Source of the DNA: Acidobacteriaceae bacterium KBS 83
GTDB taxonomy: Bacteria; Acidobacteriota; Terriglobia; Terriglobales; Acidobacteriaceae
Assembly: GCA_000381585.1 (NCBI GenBank)
Contig: KB906739.1
Coordinates: 124,001 to 188,000, forward strand
DNA: 64,000 nucleotides
Reading direction: 5' to 3'
The notes below the pieces were generated by a model. The model worked only from the letters and a program-made list of their open reading frames with translations, was not told the origin of the DNA and searched no databases. A program made the position numbers and the translations under genes. Shown here one piece after another: positions 35,889 through 44,340 of the stretch. Numbering within the stretch: the stretch's first letter is position 1; each line of letters opens with the position of its first letter.

Positions 35889-36395
35889 TTACTTCAGCAG
35901 ATCCAGCGAGGCACCGATCATGGACTTGGTCGCCTGCACGGCTGAGACATTCAACCCATAAGCACGCGTCGCGCCCATCAGATCGACCATCTCCGTCAAC
36001 GGATCGATGTCGGGATAGGTAACGTATCCGTCCTTATCTGCGTCAGGATGACCGGGATCGTAGCGTCTCAGTCCTTGGCTGTGGTCCGTGACCACGTCAG
36101 CGATTTCCACACCACCCTCGTCAGGAGTTCCCGTCGGCGATGCTCCATGCCATGCTGCATTGGTCAATTGGCTCTGAAACGTATTGGCAAAGCTGCCTCC
36201 CAGCATTCCTCCGGAGGTGACGTCATTGCTCACAGGACCGATGGACTGGAAGACAACATGCTGTCGTTGAAAGAGCTTCCCATCGGAGGTCCGAGTCGTC
36301 TCCGCATTGGCCATGTTCGAGGCCGTTATCTCTGCTCGTACGCGCTCCGCGGTTAGCGCCGATCCGCTCACTCCAAGAAGTCCAAAAAGATTCAT
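35889..36395 (-). CDS. flgC: Proximal rod protein FlgC
   Basis: 168 residues with the axial motif ITASNMANAETTRTSDGKLF near the start and the typical YVTYPDIDPLTEMVDLMGAT followed by RAYGLNVSAVQATKSMIGAS at the C-terminus. The variable middle is longer than in E. coli. It follows flgB by 24 bases. Confidence 0.95.
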   Translation of the reverse strand: MNLFGLLGVSGSALTAERVRAEITASNMANAETTRTSDGKLFQRQHVVFQSIGPVSNDVTSGGMLGGSFANTFQSQLTNAAWHGASPTGTPDEGGVEIADVVTDHSQGLRRYDPGHPDADKDGYVTYPDIDPLTEMVDLMGATRAYGLNVSAVQATKSMIGASLDLLK

Positions 36396-36419
36396 CTCCG
36401 CCGTCCTTCCGCATCACAC

Positions 36420-36782
36420 TCATTTACTGTCGGCATGTATCGCATCCATCACTCGCGTGTATTCGCGTTTCGCCAGTTCCACACCGGTGCGGAACTTGAG
36501 CTGCGCCTCCGCCATCGCGAGTCCCTCTCGGTCCATCGAAACGTTGTTGCCATCAGGCCGGGCAAGCAGACCGTCAACCTGCTGTAGCTGCGGAGAGCCC
36601 GATTCTCCCGGCATGCTTTGCCCGCTGAGAGCCCGCTTCATCTCGGCTTCGAAATCGAACCCGACCGTGCGGAATCCCGGCGTATCGACATTCGCCATGT
36701 TCGTGGCGGTCGCTTTCAATTGCGCCGCCGCGAGATCCATGTAGCGGGTAAGCTGATCGGCAAGTGGTGTCGTGATATTCAT
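36420..36782 (-). CDS. flgB: Proximal rod protein FlgB
   Basis: 120 residues from the ATG at 36782 (the frame is open to 36821). The N-terminal motif LAAAQLKATATNMANVDTPG and C-terminal KFRTGVELAKREYTRVMDAI are typical of FlgB. It is the first structural gene of the long flagellar run and is preceded by a strong sigma-54 promoter match. Confidence 0.94.
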   Translation of the reverse strand: MNITTPLADQLTRYMDLAAAQLKATATNMANVDTPGFRTVGFDFEAEMKRALSGQSMPGESGSPQLQQVDGLLARPDGNNVSMDREGLAMAEAQLKFRTGVELAKREYTRVMDAIHADSK

Positions 36783-36850
36783 CGCCAGGCATCCTGCACC
36801 GCGAAGATCCGGCATCCGCAATGCGTTGCAGATACGTTTGCCCTACTCGG

Positions 36851-36866
36851 TGCAATCGCCGTACCA
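36851..36866 (-). promoter_or_regulatory. Sigma-54 promoter upstream of flgB
   Basis: On the minus strand the sequence is TGGTACGGCGATTGCA, one substitution from the TGGCACG-N4-TTGCA consensus, with exact GG-N10-GC spacing. Transcription would start near 36840, about 58 bases before flgB. It lies directly after the sigma-54 activator gene. Confidence 0.75.
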
Positions 36867-36894
36867 GAGCAGCAACGGCGGCCCTTAGCGTTTT

Positions 36895-38139
36895 CTAAGG
36901 CAAATCGAGCTCAATCTCGGCCGCAGTGATCACCGGGCGGTCCTCTGCAAGGATGCTGGCACGCTCCAGAACATGTTGCAGCTCACGCACGTTACCAGGC
37001 CACGAATGGGCCGCCAGATGCCCAAAGGACTCCTCACTGAGTTGCTTTGTAACGCCATCGCCCGACGCCGACTTGAGGAAATGCTCGGTCAGTGCAGCCA
37101 TATCTTCAAGATGCTCGGCAAGAGCCGGCGTCTGGATCCGAAAGACCGCGAGCCGATAGAAGAGATCCGCCCGGAAGCTGCCCTCCTGCGCGCGACGCGC
37201 CAGCGGTTGATGCGTTGCCGCCACAATCCGAACGTCTACCCGCACGGTCTCATTCTCGCCCACGCGCTGCAGCTCCCCACTCTCGAGAAACCGCAGCAGC
37301 TTGGACTGAAGTGCCAGCGGCATCTCACCGATTTCATCCAGAAACAGTGTGCCGCCATTTGCCGCCTCAATACGGCCCGTCCTTCGCTGCACGGCGCCGG
37401 TGAATGCCCCGCGTGCATGCCCGAAAAGCTCAGCCTCCAGCAGCGCTTCGGGGATGGCTGCGCAGTTCAGCGCCACGAAGGGCCGATCGGAACGCGAGCT
37501 CAAACGATGAAGAGCGCGCGCGACCACCTCCTTTCCAGTTCCAGTCGGGCCCTGAATCAGAACGGTCGTCTTGCGCTTGGCGACCAGGCGGATGCGACGA
37601 CTTACCTCGAGCATCCGGTCTGAATCTCCAATCAATTCGGGCAGCCGCACCACCGAGCCCAGATCCAGAACAGGTGTCGTCTCAATGGCCGAAGAGAGAG
37701 AGGGCTTCTTTGTTGAAGCCGGTGGGATGACTGCGGGTGCTAGGGGAAACGGGATGTTCGTATCCGCTGTAGCGACCGATGGCGCTTCCTCGCACACCGA
37801 GCGCAAAACCTGGAGCAACTCCCCTCGGCGGGGACTCTTTGTTGCCCCGGTCATGCCGGCCAGAGCTCCGTCCAAGGCAATCAGGTCCATCGCCGGGTGG
37901 CTTGACAGCGCTTCCTCGGCAAAGTCCGCCAGATGCAGATCAGGCAGCGGCCCGTCCAGCAGCGTTGCCTGCGGCCGGGCCTGATCCATCAGTAGCAGGG
38001 CCGCAGCGCCTCCCTCCGCTTCATGAACCTCCCAGCGCTGCGCCGTTAGCGCCTTGCGCAGACGGGCACGCACCCCGGAATCCGCGCTTAATACCAGCAC
38101 AGATGCTGGACTTTTCGTCATGACGGAAGCTGTCGCCAT
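36895..38139 (-). CDS. Sigma-54-dependent flagellar activator without a DNA-binding domain
   Basis: 414 residues. The N-terminal 110 residues look like a degenerate receiver ([18 protein letters not shown]; candidate phospho-Asp62 in LLDGPLPD) that lacks a full acidic pair and the conserved Lys. The AAA+ domain is complete, with QGPTGTGKE (Walker A, 196-204) and GAFTGA (244-249, the sigma-54 contact), then [20 protein letters not shown]. The protein ends at [20 protein letters not shown] plus six residues, so the Fis-type helix-turn-helix is missing. H. pylori FlgR is a known HTH-less precedent. AGAGGA precedes the ATG. It probably activates the sigma-54 flagellar promoters. Confidence 0.9.
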   Translation of the reverse strand: MATASVMTKSPASVLVLSADSGVRARLRKALTAQRWEVHEAEGGAAALLLMDQARPQATLLDGPLPDLHLADFAEEALSSHPAMDLIALDGALAGMTGATKSPRRGELLQVLRSVCEEAPSVATADTNIPFPLAPAVIPPASTKKPSLSSAIETTPVLDLGSVVRLPELIGDSDRMLEVSRRIRLVAKRKTTVLIQGPTGTGKEVVARALHRLSSRSDRPFVALNCAAIPEALLEAELFGHARGAFTGAVQRRTGRIEAANGGTLFLDEIGEMPLALQSKLLRFLESGELQRVGENETVRVDVRIVAATHQPLARRAQEGSFRADLFYRLAVFRIQTPALAEHLEDMAALTEHFLKSASGDGVTKQLSEESFGHLAAHSWPGNVRELQHVLERASILAEDRPVITAAEIELDLP

Positions 38140-38179
38140 CGCATCCTCTCTTATGGGTCAATTCGGGAAAATTGTGGGA

Positions 38180-38920
38180 TCAGACCAGGGCGGTCTGGTG
38201 GAATGCTGAGACCGGCGGAAGCATGGGAATCGACTGCGGCAGCTTGCCGGTTTCGACTCCCGCGATACGGTAACCCTGGCCGCGCACAGTTTCGATCAGC
38301 GAACCGCTTGAGCCGAGCTTGCGCCGCAGATAGTTGATGTACACGTCCACGACGTTGGTATTCCCCGCCTCACTGGAACTCCAGACCCGCTCAAGCAATG
38401 TGGCGCGTGAAACGCAACGGCCCCGATTCAACATGAGGTATTCGAGCAGACCGAACTCACGCCGGCTCAGCGTAATCGATTCATCCCCACGTTCGAGCGA
38501 CTGCTGCAGGCGATTCAGTTCCAGCCCCCCGCATCGAAGCACCGCGCCGCCATCCTGCCGACGCACCATCGCACGGCAGCGGGCCTTCAGTTCACGCATT
38601 GCGAATGGCTTCATCAGGCAGTCATCCCCGCCCCCTTCAAGGCAGGCAATCCGGGTCTCCAGCTCAGCGGCGTGGGCCGACAGAACCAGCACACGCATGC
38701 CGTTTCCCAACTGGCGCGCGACTTCCAGCACTCGCATGCCGATATCGCCTGGAAGGTCCAGATCCAGAAGGAACAGGTCGTAGTCCGCGCTGGCGATCGC
38801 TGTAGCGGCCGCCGCTCCGTCGCCTACCAACGTCACCGTGTGATCTTCCTTCTCGAGCGACCGCGTCACAAACATTCCAAGGGCAGTTTCATGTTCAGCA
38901 ATCAGGATTCTCAAGGCCAT
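38180..38920 (-). CDS. OmpR/PhoB-family response regulator (orphan)
   Basis: 246 residues. The receiver has LFLLDLDLPGDIGMRVLEVA (phospho-Asp about 53) and the conserved Lys in CLMKPFAMRELKAR. The winged-helix output domain ends VVDVYINYLRRKLGSSGSLI followed by ETVRGQGYRI. No histidine kinase is next to it. It lies 40 bases upstream of the sigma-54 activator gene on the same strand, so it may sit at the top of the flagellar hierarchy, but this is positional inference. Confidence 0.92.
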   Translation of the reverse strand: MALRILIAEHETALGMFVTRSLEKEDHTVTLVGDGAAAATAIASADYDLFLLDLDLPGDIGMRVLEVARQLGNGMRVLVLSAHAAELETRIACLEGGGDDCLMKPFAMRELKARCRAMVRRQDGGAVLRCGGLELNRLQQSLERGDESITLSRREFGLLEYLMLNRGRCVSRATLLERVWSSSEAGNTNVVDVYINYLRRKLGSSGSLIETVRGQGYRIAGVETGKLPQSIPMLPPVSAFHQTALV

Positions 38921-39008
38921 CCCTCGTCTCAGCGCCGGGTGGTCCCGGCTTGCAAAGACACCATCTCGTCAAATGGCCCTGCTTGGCAAGATATTGCTTT
39001 GATTTTTC

Positions 39009-39024
39009 TTCGCCTATATTTCGC
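39009..39024. promoter_or_regulatory. TTCGC direct repeat (distal), possible LexA site
   Basis: TTCGC occurs at 39009 and 39020, an 11-base repeat period. The same arrangement recurs next to the lexA start. It lies between the divergent response-regulator and lexA genes. Confidence 0.4.
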
Positions 39025-39074
39025 TTTTGGTACGCCTCCTAGGCCACGTTTCATTTTGGGAACCCTAAATCACT

Positions 39075-39114
39075 GTGGCGAAGATTTCTTCGCCACATTT
39101 CGCTATTTGTTCGC
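39075..39114 (+). promoter_or_regulatory. lexA promoter repeats: palindrome plus TTCGC direct repeats
   Basis: The perfect arms GTGGCGAAGA and TCTTCGCCAC, separated by TT, form a 22-bp palindrome at 39075-39096. TTCGC also occurs at 39089, 39099 and 39110, spaced 10 and 11 bases. The region ends 12 bases before the lexA ATG. LexA usually autoregulates, so these are candidate operators; the TTTC-N7-GTTC inside them resembles the direct-repeat box known in Alphaproteobacteria. Confidence 0.5.
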
Positions 39115-39126
39115 TAGAATAGCGGC

Positions 39127-39732
39127 ATGTCCGTCACACGCCGACAAAAAGAGGTAGTCGATTTCATCAGCGGCTTCGTGGAAGAGAATGGATACTCCCC
39201 CTCCTTCGACGAGATCGCCCGGGGGCTGAATCTCAAGTCTCTGGCCACCGTGCATAAGCACGTCACGAACTTGCAGAAGAAGGGGCTGTTGGAGCGCGCG
39301 CACAATCGTAGCCGTTCCATTGACATACTGCCGCCGAAGAGTAAGTCGCGTCAGCCCGAGCGTCTGCCACTGGTGGGCCGGATTGCTGCAGGTCTGCCGG
39401 TGGACGCGGCCGAGGCCTCAGAGTCCATTTCCCTGGGCGATATTGTGGGTAACAAAGACGTTTACGCTCTCGAAGTGCGAGGCGACTCGATGCGAGACGA
39501 GCACATCGTCCATGGTGATTATGTGCTGGTCGAGCGTGTGAAGACAGCGCGTCAAGGAGAGATTATCGTTGCGCTCGTTCGCGGTAGCGAGACTACCCTC
39601 AAGCGCTACTACATCGAAGGCGATCAGGTCCGCCTGCAGCCGTCGAACGTCGAGATGGCGCCGATCTACGTGCCGGCAGAGCAGCTGGCGATCCAGGGCC
39701 GTGTACTGGGGATATTGCGCAAATACGCCTGA
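39127..39732 (+). CDS. lexA: SOS repressor LexA
   Basis: 201 residues. The winged helix-turn-helix is RQKEVVDFISGFVEENGYSP followed by SFDEIARGLNLKS. The self-cleavage site is Ala88-Gly89 (GRIAAGLP). The Ser-Lys dyad is Ser121 (RGDSMRDEHI) with Lys near 159 (TTLKRYYIEGD). It represses DNA-damage genes until RecA-stimulated cleavage. Repeated TTCGC elements lie upstream. It is convergent with trxA, with a shared hairpin between them. Confidence 0.95.
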   Translation: MSVTRRQKEVVDFISGFVEENGYSPSFDEIARGLNLKSLATVHKHVTNLQKKGLLERAHNRSRSIDILPPKSKSRQPERLPLVGRIAAGLPVDAAEASESISLGDIVGNKDVYALEVRGDSMRDEHIVHGDYVLVERVKTARQGEIIVALVRGSETTLKRYYIEGDQVRLQPSNVEMAPIYVPAEQLAIQGRVLGILRKYA

Positions 39733-39760
39733 TTGAGTGGCAAATTCGGATTCGGCGGCG

Positions 39761-39794
39761 AAAAAGAAAAGCGGCCCGGCAAACTTGCCGGGCC
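39761..39794 (-). terminator. Terminator between lexA and trxA
   Basis: GGCCCGGCAA and TTGCCGGGCC form a perfect 10-bp stem with a 2-base loop. On the minus strand it is followed by GCTTTTCTTTTTCG, a good U-tract for trxA termination. The stem could also work for lexA in the other direction. Confidence 0.8.
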
Positions 39795-39820
39795 ACTCCG
39801 GTCTTTGACGATCGGTCGCG

Positions 39821-40165
39821 TTACGCGACGGTTGCGGCAAGCACCTTTGCGACGCTCTTGTCGATCGTTTCCTTGGGAACGTAGCCCACGATCTGCTCCG
39901 CCACCTTGCCGCCTTTGAAGAGCAGCAGGGCGGGAATGCCACGAATCCCATAACGAGCCGGGGTCGACGCGTTCCGGTCGACGTCCATTTTCATAACCTT
40001 GAGCTTGCCCTCGTAGGCAGTAGCCACCTCATCGACGATCGGGGCCAATGCGCGACAGGGGCCGCACCAAGCCGCCCAGAAGTCCACCAGGACCGGTTCA
40101 TTCGACTTCAGAACCTCCTGCTCGAATGTCGCGTCGTTGACCTCAGTGATTCCATGACCTGCCAT
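39821..40165 (-). CDS. trxA: Thioredoxin
   Basis: 114 residues with the active site WCGPC (Cys34, Cys37) in [20 protein letters not shown] and the cis-Pro motif [16 protein letters not shown]. It is a cytoplasmic dithiol reductant. It transcribes toward lexA and ends in a strong terminator. Confidence 0.96.
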   Translation of the reverse strand: MAGHGITEVNDATFEQEVLKSNEPVLVDFWAAWCGPCRALAPIVDEVATAYEGKLKVMKMDVDRNASTPARYGIRGIPALLLFKGGKVAEQIVGYVPKETIDKSVAKVLAATVA

Positions 40166-40570
40166 TCATTCCTCCATCTGGACACCGAAAAAGGCTCCAG
40201 TTTGTGTCCGAAACCGGCCTTTACGGCACATTCCGGGGCTGTTTTGCTACCAAATGTGCTGCTAGAAGAGATGCAGCAAGGGGCGAAAAGTCGCACCGAG
40301 AGCCAACCCGCTCTCATCTTAGCTGCCCCGGGTCCATTCCGGCTGTGGAAAGTAAAGCGCCCGTGGCTCTCGTTGGAGCCACGGGCGCTAGAGCAGCCCT
40401 CCCCCAGAACTGCCCACGGGTGAAAAGTTAGGCGGCTGGACGGGGAAAGTAAACAAAACTTAGGTACTTTTGTGGTCATCGCGTTGCATATTACTAACCC
40501 CGTAATCTGGTTATGTAAGCCGACTTAATTTCACTCGCAAAACTAGAAAAAATCGTATACTTCACCCTAA
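40166..40570. other. 405-base intergenic region between trxA and the molybdate operon
   Basis: This holds the divergent promoters of trxA and the HTH-TOBE gene. Its main feature is the perfect inverted repeat at 40356-40389. Around 40480-40530 there are short A/T-rich inverted repeats (TTAC with GTAA), which may be operator sites for the downstream regulator. No coding gene was supported. Confidence 0.4.
40356..40389. repeat. Perfect long hairpin in the trxA-mod intergenic region
   Basis: The arms AGCGCCCGTGGCTC and GAGCCACGGGCGCT (14 bp) surround a 6-base loop. On the minus strand it is followed by TTTACTTTCC, so it could terminate minus-strand transcription, yet no minus-strand gene ends there. 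On the plus strand it lies about 180 bases before the HTH-TOBE start. It may be a terminator for an unseen short RNA or a leader element. Confidence 0.55.
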
Positions 40571-40972
40571 ATGGCTGACCTACTTTCTCCGCGTGAAGCC
40601 GCGCTCCGCCTCGGTATCTCGTATCCCACAATGAAACAGTGGCTTTATCGGGGCAAGCTGAAGGCAATCAAGACGCCCGGAGGTCACTACCGGATTCCTG
40701 AGGCAGAGCTCGACAGCCTCCTGCACAAGGCGCGTCGACCGGAGACGCCGAAGCGGCAGATGCTCAGGACGGTAAGCGGTCGCAATCAACTGGTAGGCCG
40801 CATCGTCGAGATCAAAATTGAGGGACTGCTGGCTCAGATCAAGCTCTCCATCGGCGGACAAATCATCACCTCGCTGATTACCGCCGATGCCGCACGCGAG
40901 TTGCAGCTCGAAGTGGGTGAAACAGCAGCGGCGCTGATCAAGTCGACAGAGGTTATGCTGCTCCGTGTTTAA
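40571..40972 (+). CDS. HTH-TOBE molybdate-responsive regulator (predicted)
   Basis: 133 residues. Residues 5-50 are an excisionase/MerR-like helix-turn-helix (SPREAALRLGISYPTMKQWL followed by YRGKLKAIKTPGGHYRIPEA). Residues 70-133 form a single TOBE (Mop) domain (NQLVGRIVEIKIEGLLAQIK), which binds molybdate or tungstate. It overlaps the modA start by 8 bases. By analogy with ModE it should sense molybdate and control the transporter, though its DNA-binding half is unrelated to ModE. Confidence 0.88.
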   Translation: MADLLSPREAALRLGISYPTMKQWLYRGKLKAIKTPGGHYRIPEAELDSLLHKARRPETPKRQMLRTVSGRNQLVGRIVEIKIEGLLAQIKLSIGGQIITSLITADAARELQLEVGETAAALIKSTEVMLLRV

Positions 40973-41753
40973 TCGACCGCGGAAGTGGCAATTTCTTGCA
41001 CTGCTTGCATTCACCATTCTGATCTTGCAGTGTGTGACGGCGTCTCGCGCGCAAACCCGTCCGCCGGTACGAATCGCCGCAGCTGCTGATCTCCAACCAG
41101 TGCTCCCCGAATTGCTCGTGAGCTACGAGCATCAGACCGGAGAGCACGTGGAGGCGTCCTTCGCCTCCTCGGCGACACTGGCTACTCAGATCGAGAACGG
41201 CGCGCCGTTCGATGTTTTTCTATCTGCAGACATGGGGCTCCCGGAGCGCATGGTGCACGATGGCTTCGCAGCGGCCGGCAGCGAGGCAGAACCTTATGCG
41301 CGCGGCACCCTGGTGCTTTGGACGCGGAACCAGAGCGACATCGGTTCGCTCGACATGCAGTTACTTCGATCGCCGCAGGTACGGAGCGTAGCCATCGCGA
41401 ATCCGCAAAGAGCGCCTTATGGCCGCGCCGCCATGCAGGCCCTTACCACTCTCGCCCTCATTCCGGCGGTTCAGCCCAAGCTGCGCACAGCGGAGAACAT
41501 CGCGCAGGCGGCGCAGTTCGCGAGCACGGGCAATGCGGATGTGGGACTCATCTCACTTACTTCGGCGCTCACACTTACCAAGCAAGGGCACTATGTCGAA
41601 GTTCCGACGGACGCATACCAGCCAATCCTGCAGGGTGCCGTTGCGCTGAAGGGCGGCGCGAATGCAAAAGGCGCGGCCGCATTCCTCAAATATCTCCACT
41701 CGGCTTCCGTTGCGCAGCAACTCGAGCGAGGTGGATTGGCACCCGTGCAATAA
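40965..41753 (+). CDS. modA: Molybdate ABC transporter substrate-binding protein ModA
   Basis: 262 residues beginning at a GTG coupled to the upstream stop. It has a signal peptide (LALLAFTILILQCVTASRAQ). The binding-protein motif VRIAAAADLQPVLPELLVSY and SFASSATLATQIENGAPFDV, with QRAPYGRAAMQAL later, are typical of ModA. It captures molybdate or tungstate in the periplasm. It is separated from modB by an oxidase gene. Confidence 0.92.
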   Translation: MFNRPRKWQFLALLAFTILILQCVTASRAQTRPPVRIAAAADLQPVLPELLVSYEHQTGEHVEASFASSATLATQIENGAPFDVFLSADMGLPERMVHDGFAAAGSEAEPYARGTLVLWTRNQSDIGSLDMQLLRSPQVRSVAIANPQRAPYGRAAMQALTTLALIPAVQPKLRTAENIAQAAQFASTGNADVGLISLTSALTLTKQGHYVEVPTDAYQPILQGAVALKGGANAKGAAAFLKYLHSASVAQQLERGGLAPVQ

Positions 41754-41989
41754 GACTGACTGCAAGTTGACGTCTAGACGCCCTTTGGATCTGGGGTCTG
41801 TCGGCGTACGCGATTTCAATCCGTTCTTCTGCACGAAATCATTCTTTCGACTTGACCGAACCGAAGCGGCGGCCAACCGACGAAACACTATGACGTTGCG
41901 ATGACAAGGCCGTGACATAACGCTTCTTCCGCCTGCTTCACACTCGAAGAGGGACCCCAAACACAATTTCACTGCACGGAGTACTCACC
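41754..41989. other. Intergenic region between modA and the oxidase gene
   Basis: 236 bases with no recognised gene or terminator. It is large for a position inside an operon and may hold a separate promoter for the oxidase. Confidence 0.3.
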
Positions 41990-43555
41990 ATGAGTGTGAC
42001 TCGACGCGTGTTCATCCAGCGCATGGCGCAGATCGGCGGATACTCCGCTGCGTTCAGCGCCATGCGAGCGCTCGGCCTCACCGCCGTTCCCGGTCCTTCT
42101 CCGCTGCCGCAGCTTGCAGCCGATTTCGGCAAAGGAAAGAGCGTCGTCATCCTGGGTGCCGGAATCGCGGGCCTTGTCTCGGCCTACGAACTGCGCAAAG
42201 CGGGTTTCGAATGCACGATCCTCGAAGCACGCAGCCGTCCGGGTGGCCGCAACTGGACCGTTCGCAAGGGCTGCAAAGTCGAGTTCACCGATGGTACGGT
42301 GCAGAGCTGCGATTGGGAGAACGGTGCCTATTTCAACGCTGGGCCGGGCCGAATCCCGTCCATCCATACTCATATGCTTGGATACTGCCGCGAGCTTGGT
42401 GTCCCCCTGGAAGTCGAGGTCAATGCTTCCCGCTCGGCTTTAATGCAGGCCGATGTTCTCAATGGCGGCAACGCCGTCCAACAGCGTCAGGTCGTCTACG
42501 ATACGCGTGGCTACATCGCCGAACTCCTCACCAAATCCATCAACAAACACACGCTCGACGACGCACTCTCGAATGAAGACTGTGTCCGGCTCCGCGACTT
42601 TCTCCGTGGCTTTGGAGATCTCAACAGCAGTGGCAATTACGTCGGCACCACCCGCGCAGGCTTCACCACATCGCGGGGAGCAGGCCTTGCACCATCCGCT
42701 CTACACCAGCCGCTGAAACTCAGTGAACTCCTCGCCGCAAACCTTTCCAAGGGAGAGTTCTACGAGGAGCAGATTGATTGGCAGGCCACGATGTTCCAAC
42801 CCATCGGCGGCATGGATCGCATCCCCTACGGTTTCGCCCAGTCTCTCGGCGACATCCTCCACTATGAATGCATAGTGAAAGAGATCACCACAAGCGACCA
42901 CAGCGTCACAGTGGCTTACACCAAGTCCAGCGCAGCCCTGACCGTCACAGCCGACTTCTGCATCTGCACCATACCCATCGCCATCCTTAGTCAGACAAAA
43001 AACAACTTCTCGCCAGAGACACAAACGGCCTTTACTGGCATGCCCATGACCGCCCAGTACAAAATCGCCTGGGAGTCGCCCCGTTTCTGGGAGAAGGAAA
43101 ACAACATTTACGGCGGCATCTCTTTTCTTAACGACACCGTCGACCTCATTTGGTATCCGACCGACAAGATGTTCTCTCCAACAGGAGTCTTGATCGCTGG
43201 TTTTAATATTGAGCGCGAGGACATCACGGACAAGATCACGCCTTTCGGTGCGCTCCCGTCGATCCAGGCCAAGCTCGACGCCTCCCGCGCTGCGGTGGAG
43301 AAGCTTCACCCGGGACGCTCCCGTTTGCTTACAAAACCTATCTACGTCGGTTGGAGCAGGATTCCCTACTCCCTCGGCGCCTTTGCCAATAATCGTCACG
43401 TCGAGTGCGATCCCGCCTACGCCCAGCTAGACAAACCGCAAGGCCGAACCTATTTCGCCGGAGACTATCTGTCGCATCTCGTGGGCTGGCAGGAAGGGGC
43501 AGCCCTCTCGGCTCACCACGCCATAGACCGCATCGCGCAGCAGATCCGCGCTTAG
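41990..43555 (+). CDS. Tat-exported FAD-dependent amine oxidase
   Basis: 521 residues. A twin-arginine signal (SVTRRVFIQRMA) leads a hydrophobic stretch (GGYSAAFSAMRALGL). The FAD dinucleotide-binding motif GAGIAGLVSAYELRKAG is followed by the typical ILEARSRPGGRNWTVRKG. The C-terminal FAD contact RTYFAGDYLSHLVGWQEGA is of the monoamine/L-amino-acid oxidase family. The substrate is unknown. It lies between modA and modB, although flavoprotein oxidases do not use molybdenum. Confidence 0.9.
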   Translation: MSVTRRVFIQRMAQIGGYSAAFSAMRALGLTAVPGPSPLPQLAADFGKGKSVVILGAGIAGLVSAYELRKAGFECTILEARSRPGGRNWTVRKGCKVEFTDGTVQSCDWENGAYFNAGPGRIPSIHTHMLGYCRELGVPLEVEVNASRSALMQADVLNGGNAVQQRQVVYDTRGYIAELLTKSINKHTLDDALSNEDCVRLRDFLRGFGDLNSSGNYVGTTRAGFTTSRGAGLAPSALHQPLKLSELLAANLSKGEFYEEQIDWQATMFQPIGGMDRIPYGFAQSLGDILHYECIVKEITTSDHSVTVAYTKSSAALTVTADFCICTIPIAILSQTKNNFSPETQTAFTGMPMTAQYKIAWESPRFWEKENNIYGGISFLNDTVDLIWYPTDKMFSPTGVLIAGFNIEREDITDKITPFGALPSIQAKLDASRAAVEKLHPGRSRLLTKPIYVGWSRIPYSLGAFANNRHVECDPAYAQLDKPQGRTYFAGDYLSHLVGWQEGAALSAHHAIDRIAQQIRA

Positions 43556-43611
43556 GTGAATTGGACGCAACGCACTCTGATCGCGTACCGGCAGCTTCCT
43601 TTGTGATCGCA

Positions 43612-44340
43612 ATGCATGATCTATCCGGCCCAGACGAGGCGCTTGAGCTAGTCTTTGAGGGCATGGACTTCCAAGCCTTCCTGCTTACAGTGCGACTGGC
43701 CACTGTAACCACGGCGATCCTATTGCCAGTTGCCCTTCTGCTCTCCGCGTGGCTGGCGCGGTCGCGCAGTTGGGCAGCGCACGCGGTGGAGGCGGGGGTG
43801 GGCTTGCCGCTGGTTCTTCCTCCCACAGTGCTCGGCTTTTATCTGCTGGTCCTGATGGGACCGGCCACTGCGCCCGGCCGGTTGCTGGTGCGCTTGGTAG
43901 GCCATCCGCTGGCGTTCACCTTCTGGGGACTGGTGATCGGGTCGATCGTCTACAGCCTGCCCTTCGCAGTACAGCCGGTTTTGGCTGGGTTCCGAGGCAT
44001 CGACACAGCGCTGATCGAGAGCGCAGACCTGTTGGGCGCCTCACGACTGCGCCTTCTGACACGTGTTCTGCTCCCGGGCGCGCGCGCCTCCGTGCTGGCT
44101 GCCGCAGTGCTGTGCTTCGCGCACACTGTGGGCGAGTTCGGCGTGGTGTTGATGCTAGGCGGATCGATTCCGCGCGTGACGCGCACGCTGTCGATCGCTC
44201 TCTATGATCAAGTGATGAACGGCAATTATGCAGCGTCGAATCGTATGGCACTGGCGCTGGTCGCGATTTCGCTGGCGGCGTTGCTGGTGGTCTACAGTGT
44301 GGCGCGTCCCGGCGCGCGGGGAGAGACAGGCGGTGCGTGA
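43612..44340 (+). CDS. modB: Molybdate ABC transporter permease ModB
   Basis: About 242 residues from the ATG at 43612; another ATG at 43663 (GAGGGC just before it) gives 225 residues and is also plausible. About five membrane helices, with VGLPLVLPPTVLGFYLLVLM and the ABC-permease EAA motif ESADLLGASRLRLLTRVLLP. HTVGEFGVVLMLGGSIPRVT is typical of ModB. It forms the inner-membrane channel and its stop overlaps the modC start. Confidence 0.93.
   Translation: MHDLSGPDEALELVFEGMDFQAFLLTVRLATVTTAILLPVALLLSAWLARSRSWAAHAVEAGVGLPLVLPPTVLGFYLLVLMGPATAPGRLLVRLVGHPLAFTFWGLVIGSIVYSLPFAVQPVLAGFRGIDTALIESADLLGASRLRLLTRVLLPGARASVLAAAVLCFAHTVGEFGVVLMLGGSIPRVTRTLSIALYDQVMNGNYAASNRMALALVAISLAALLVVYSVARPGARGETGGA

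Noticed and set aside
40480-40530. A/T-rich half repeats resembling a ModE operator upstream of the HTH-TOBE gene
   Set aside because: The arms do not form a clean inverted repeat with ModE spacing, and the regulator has a different DNA-binding domain.
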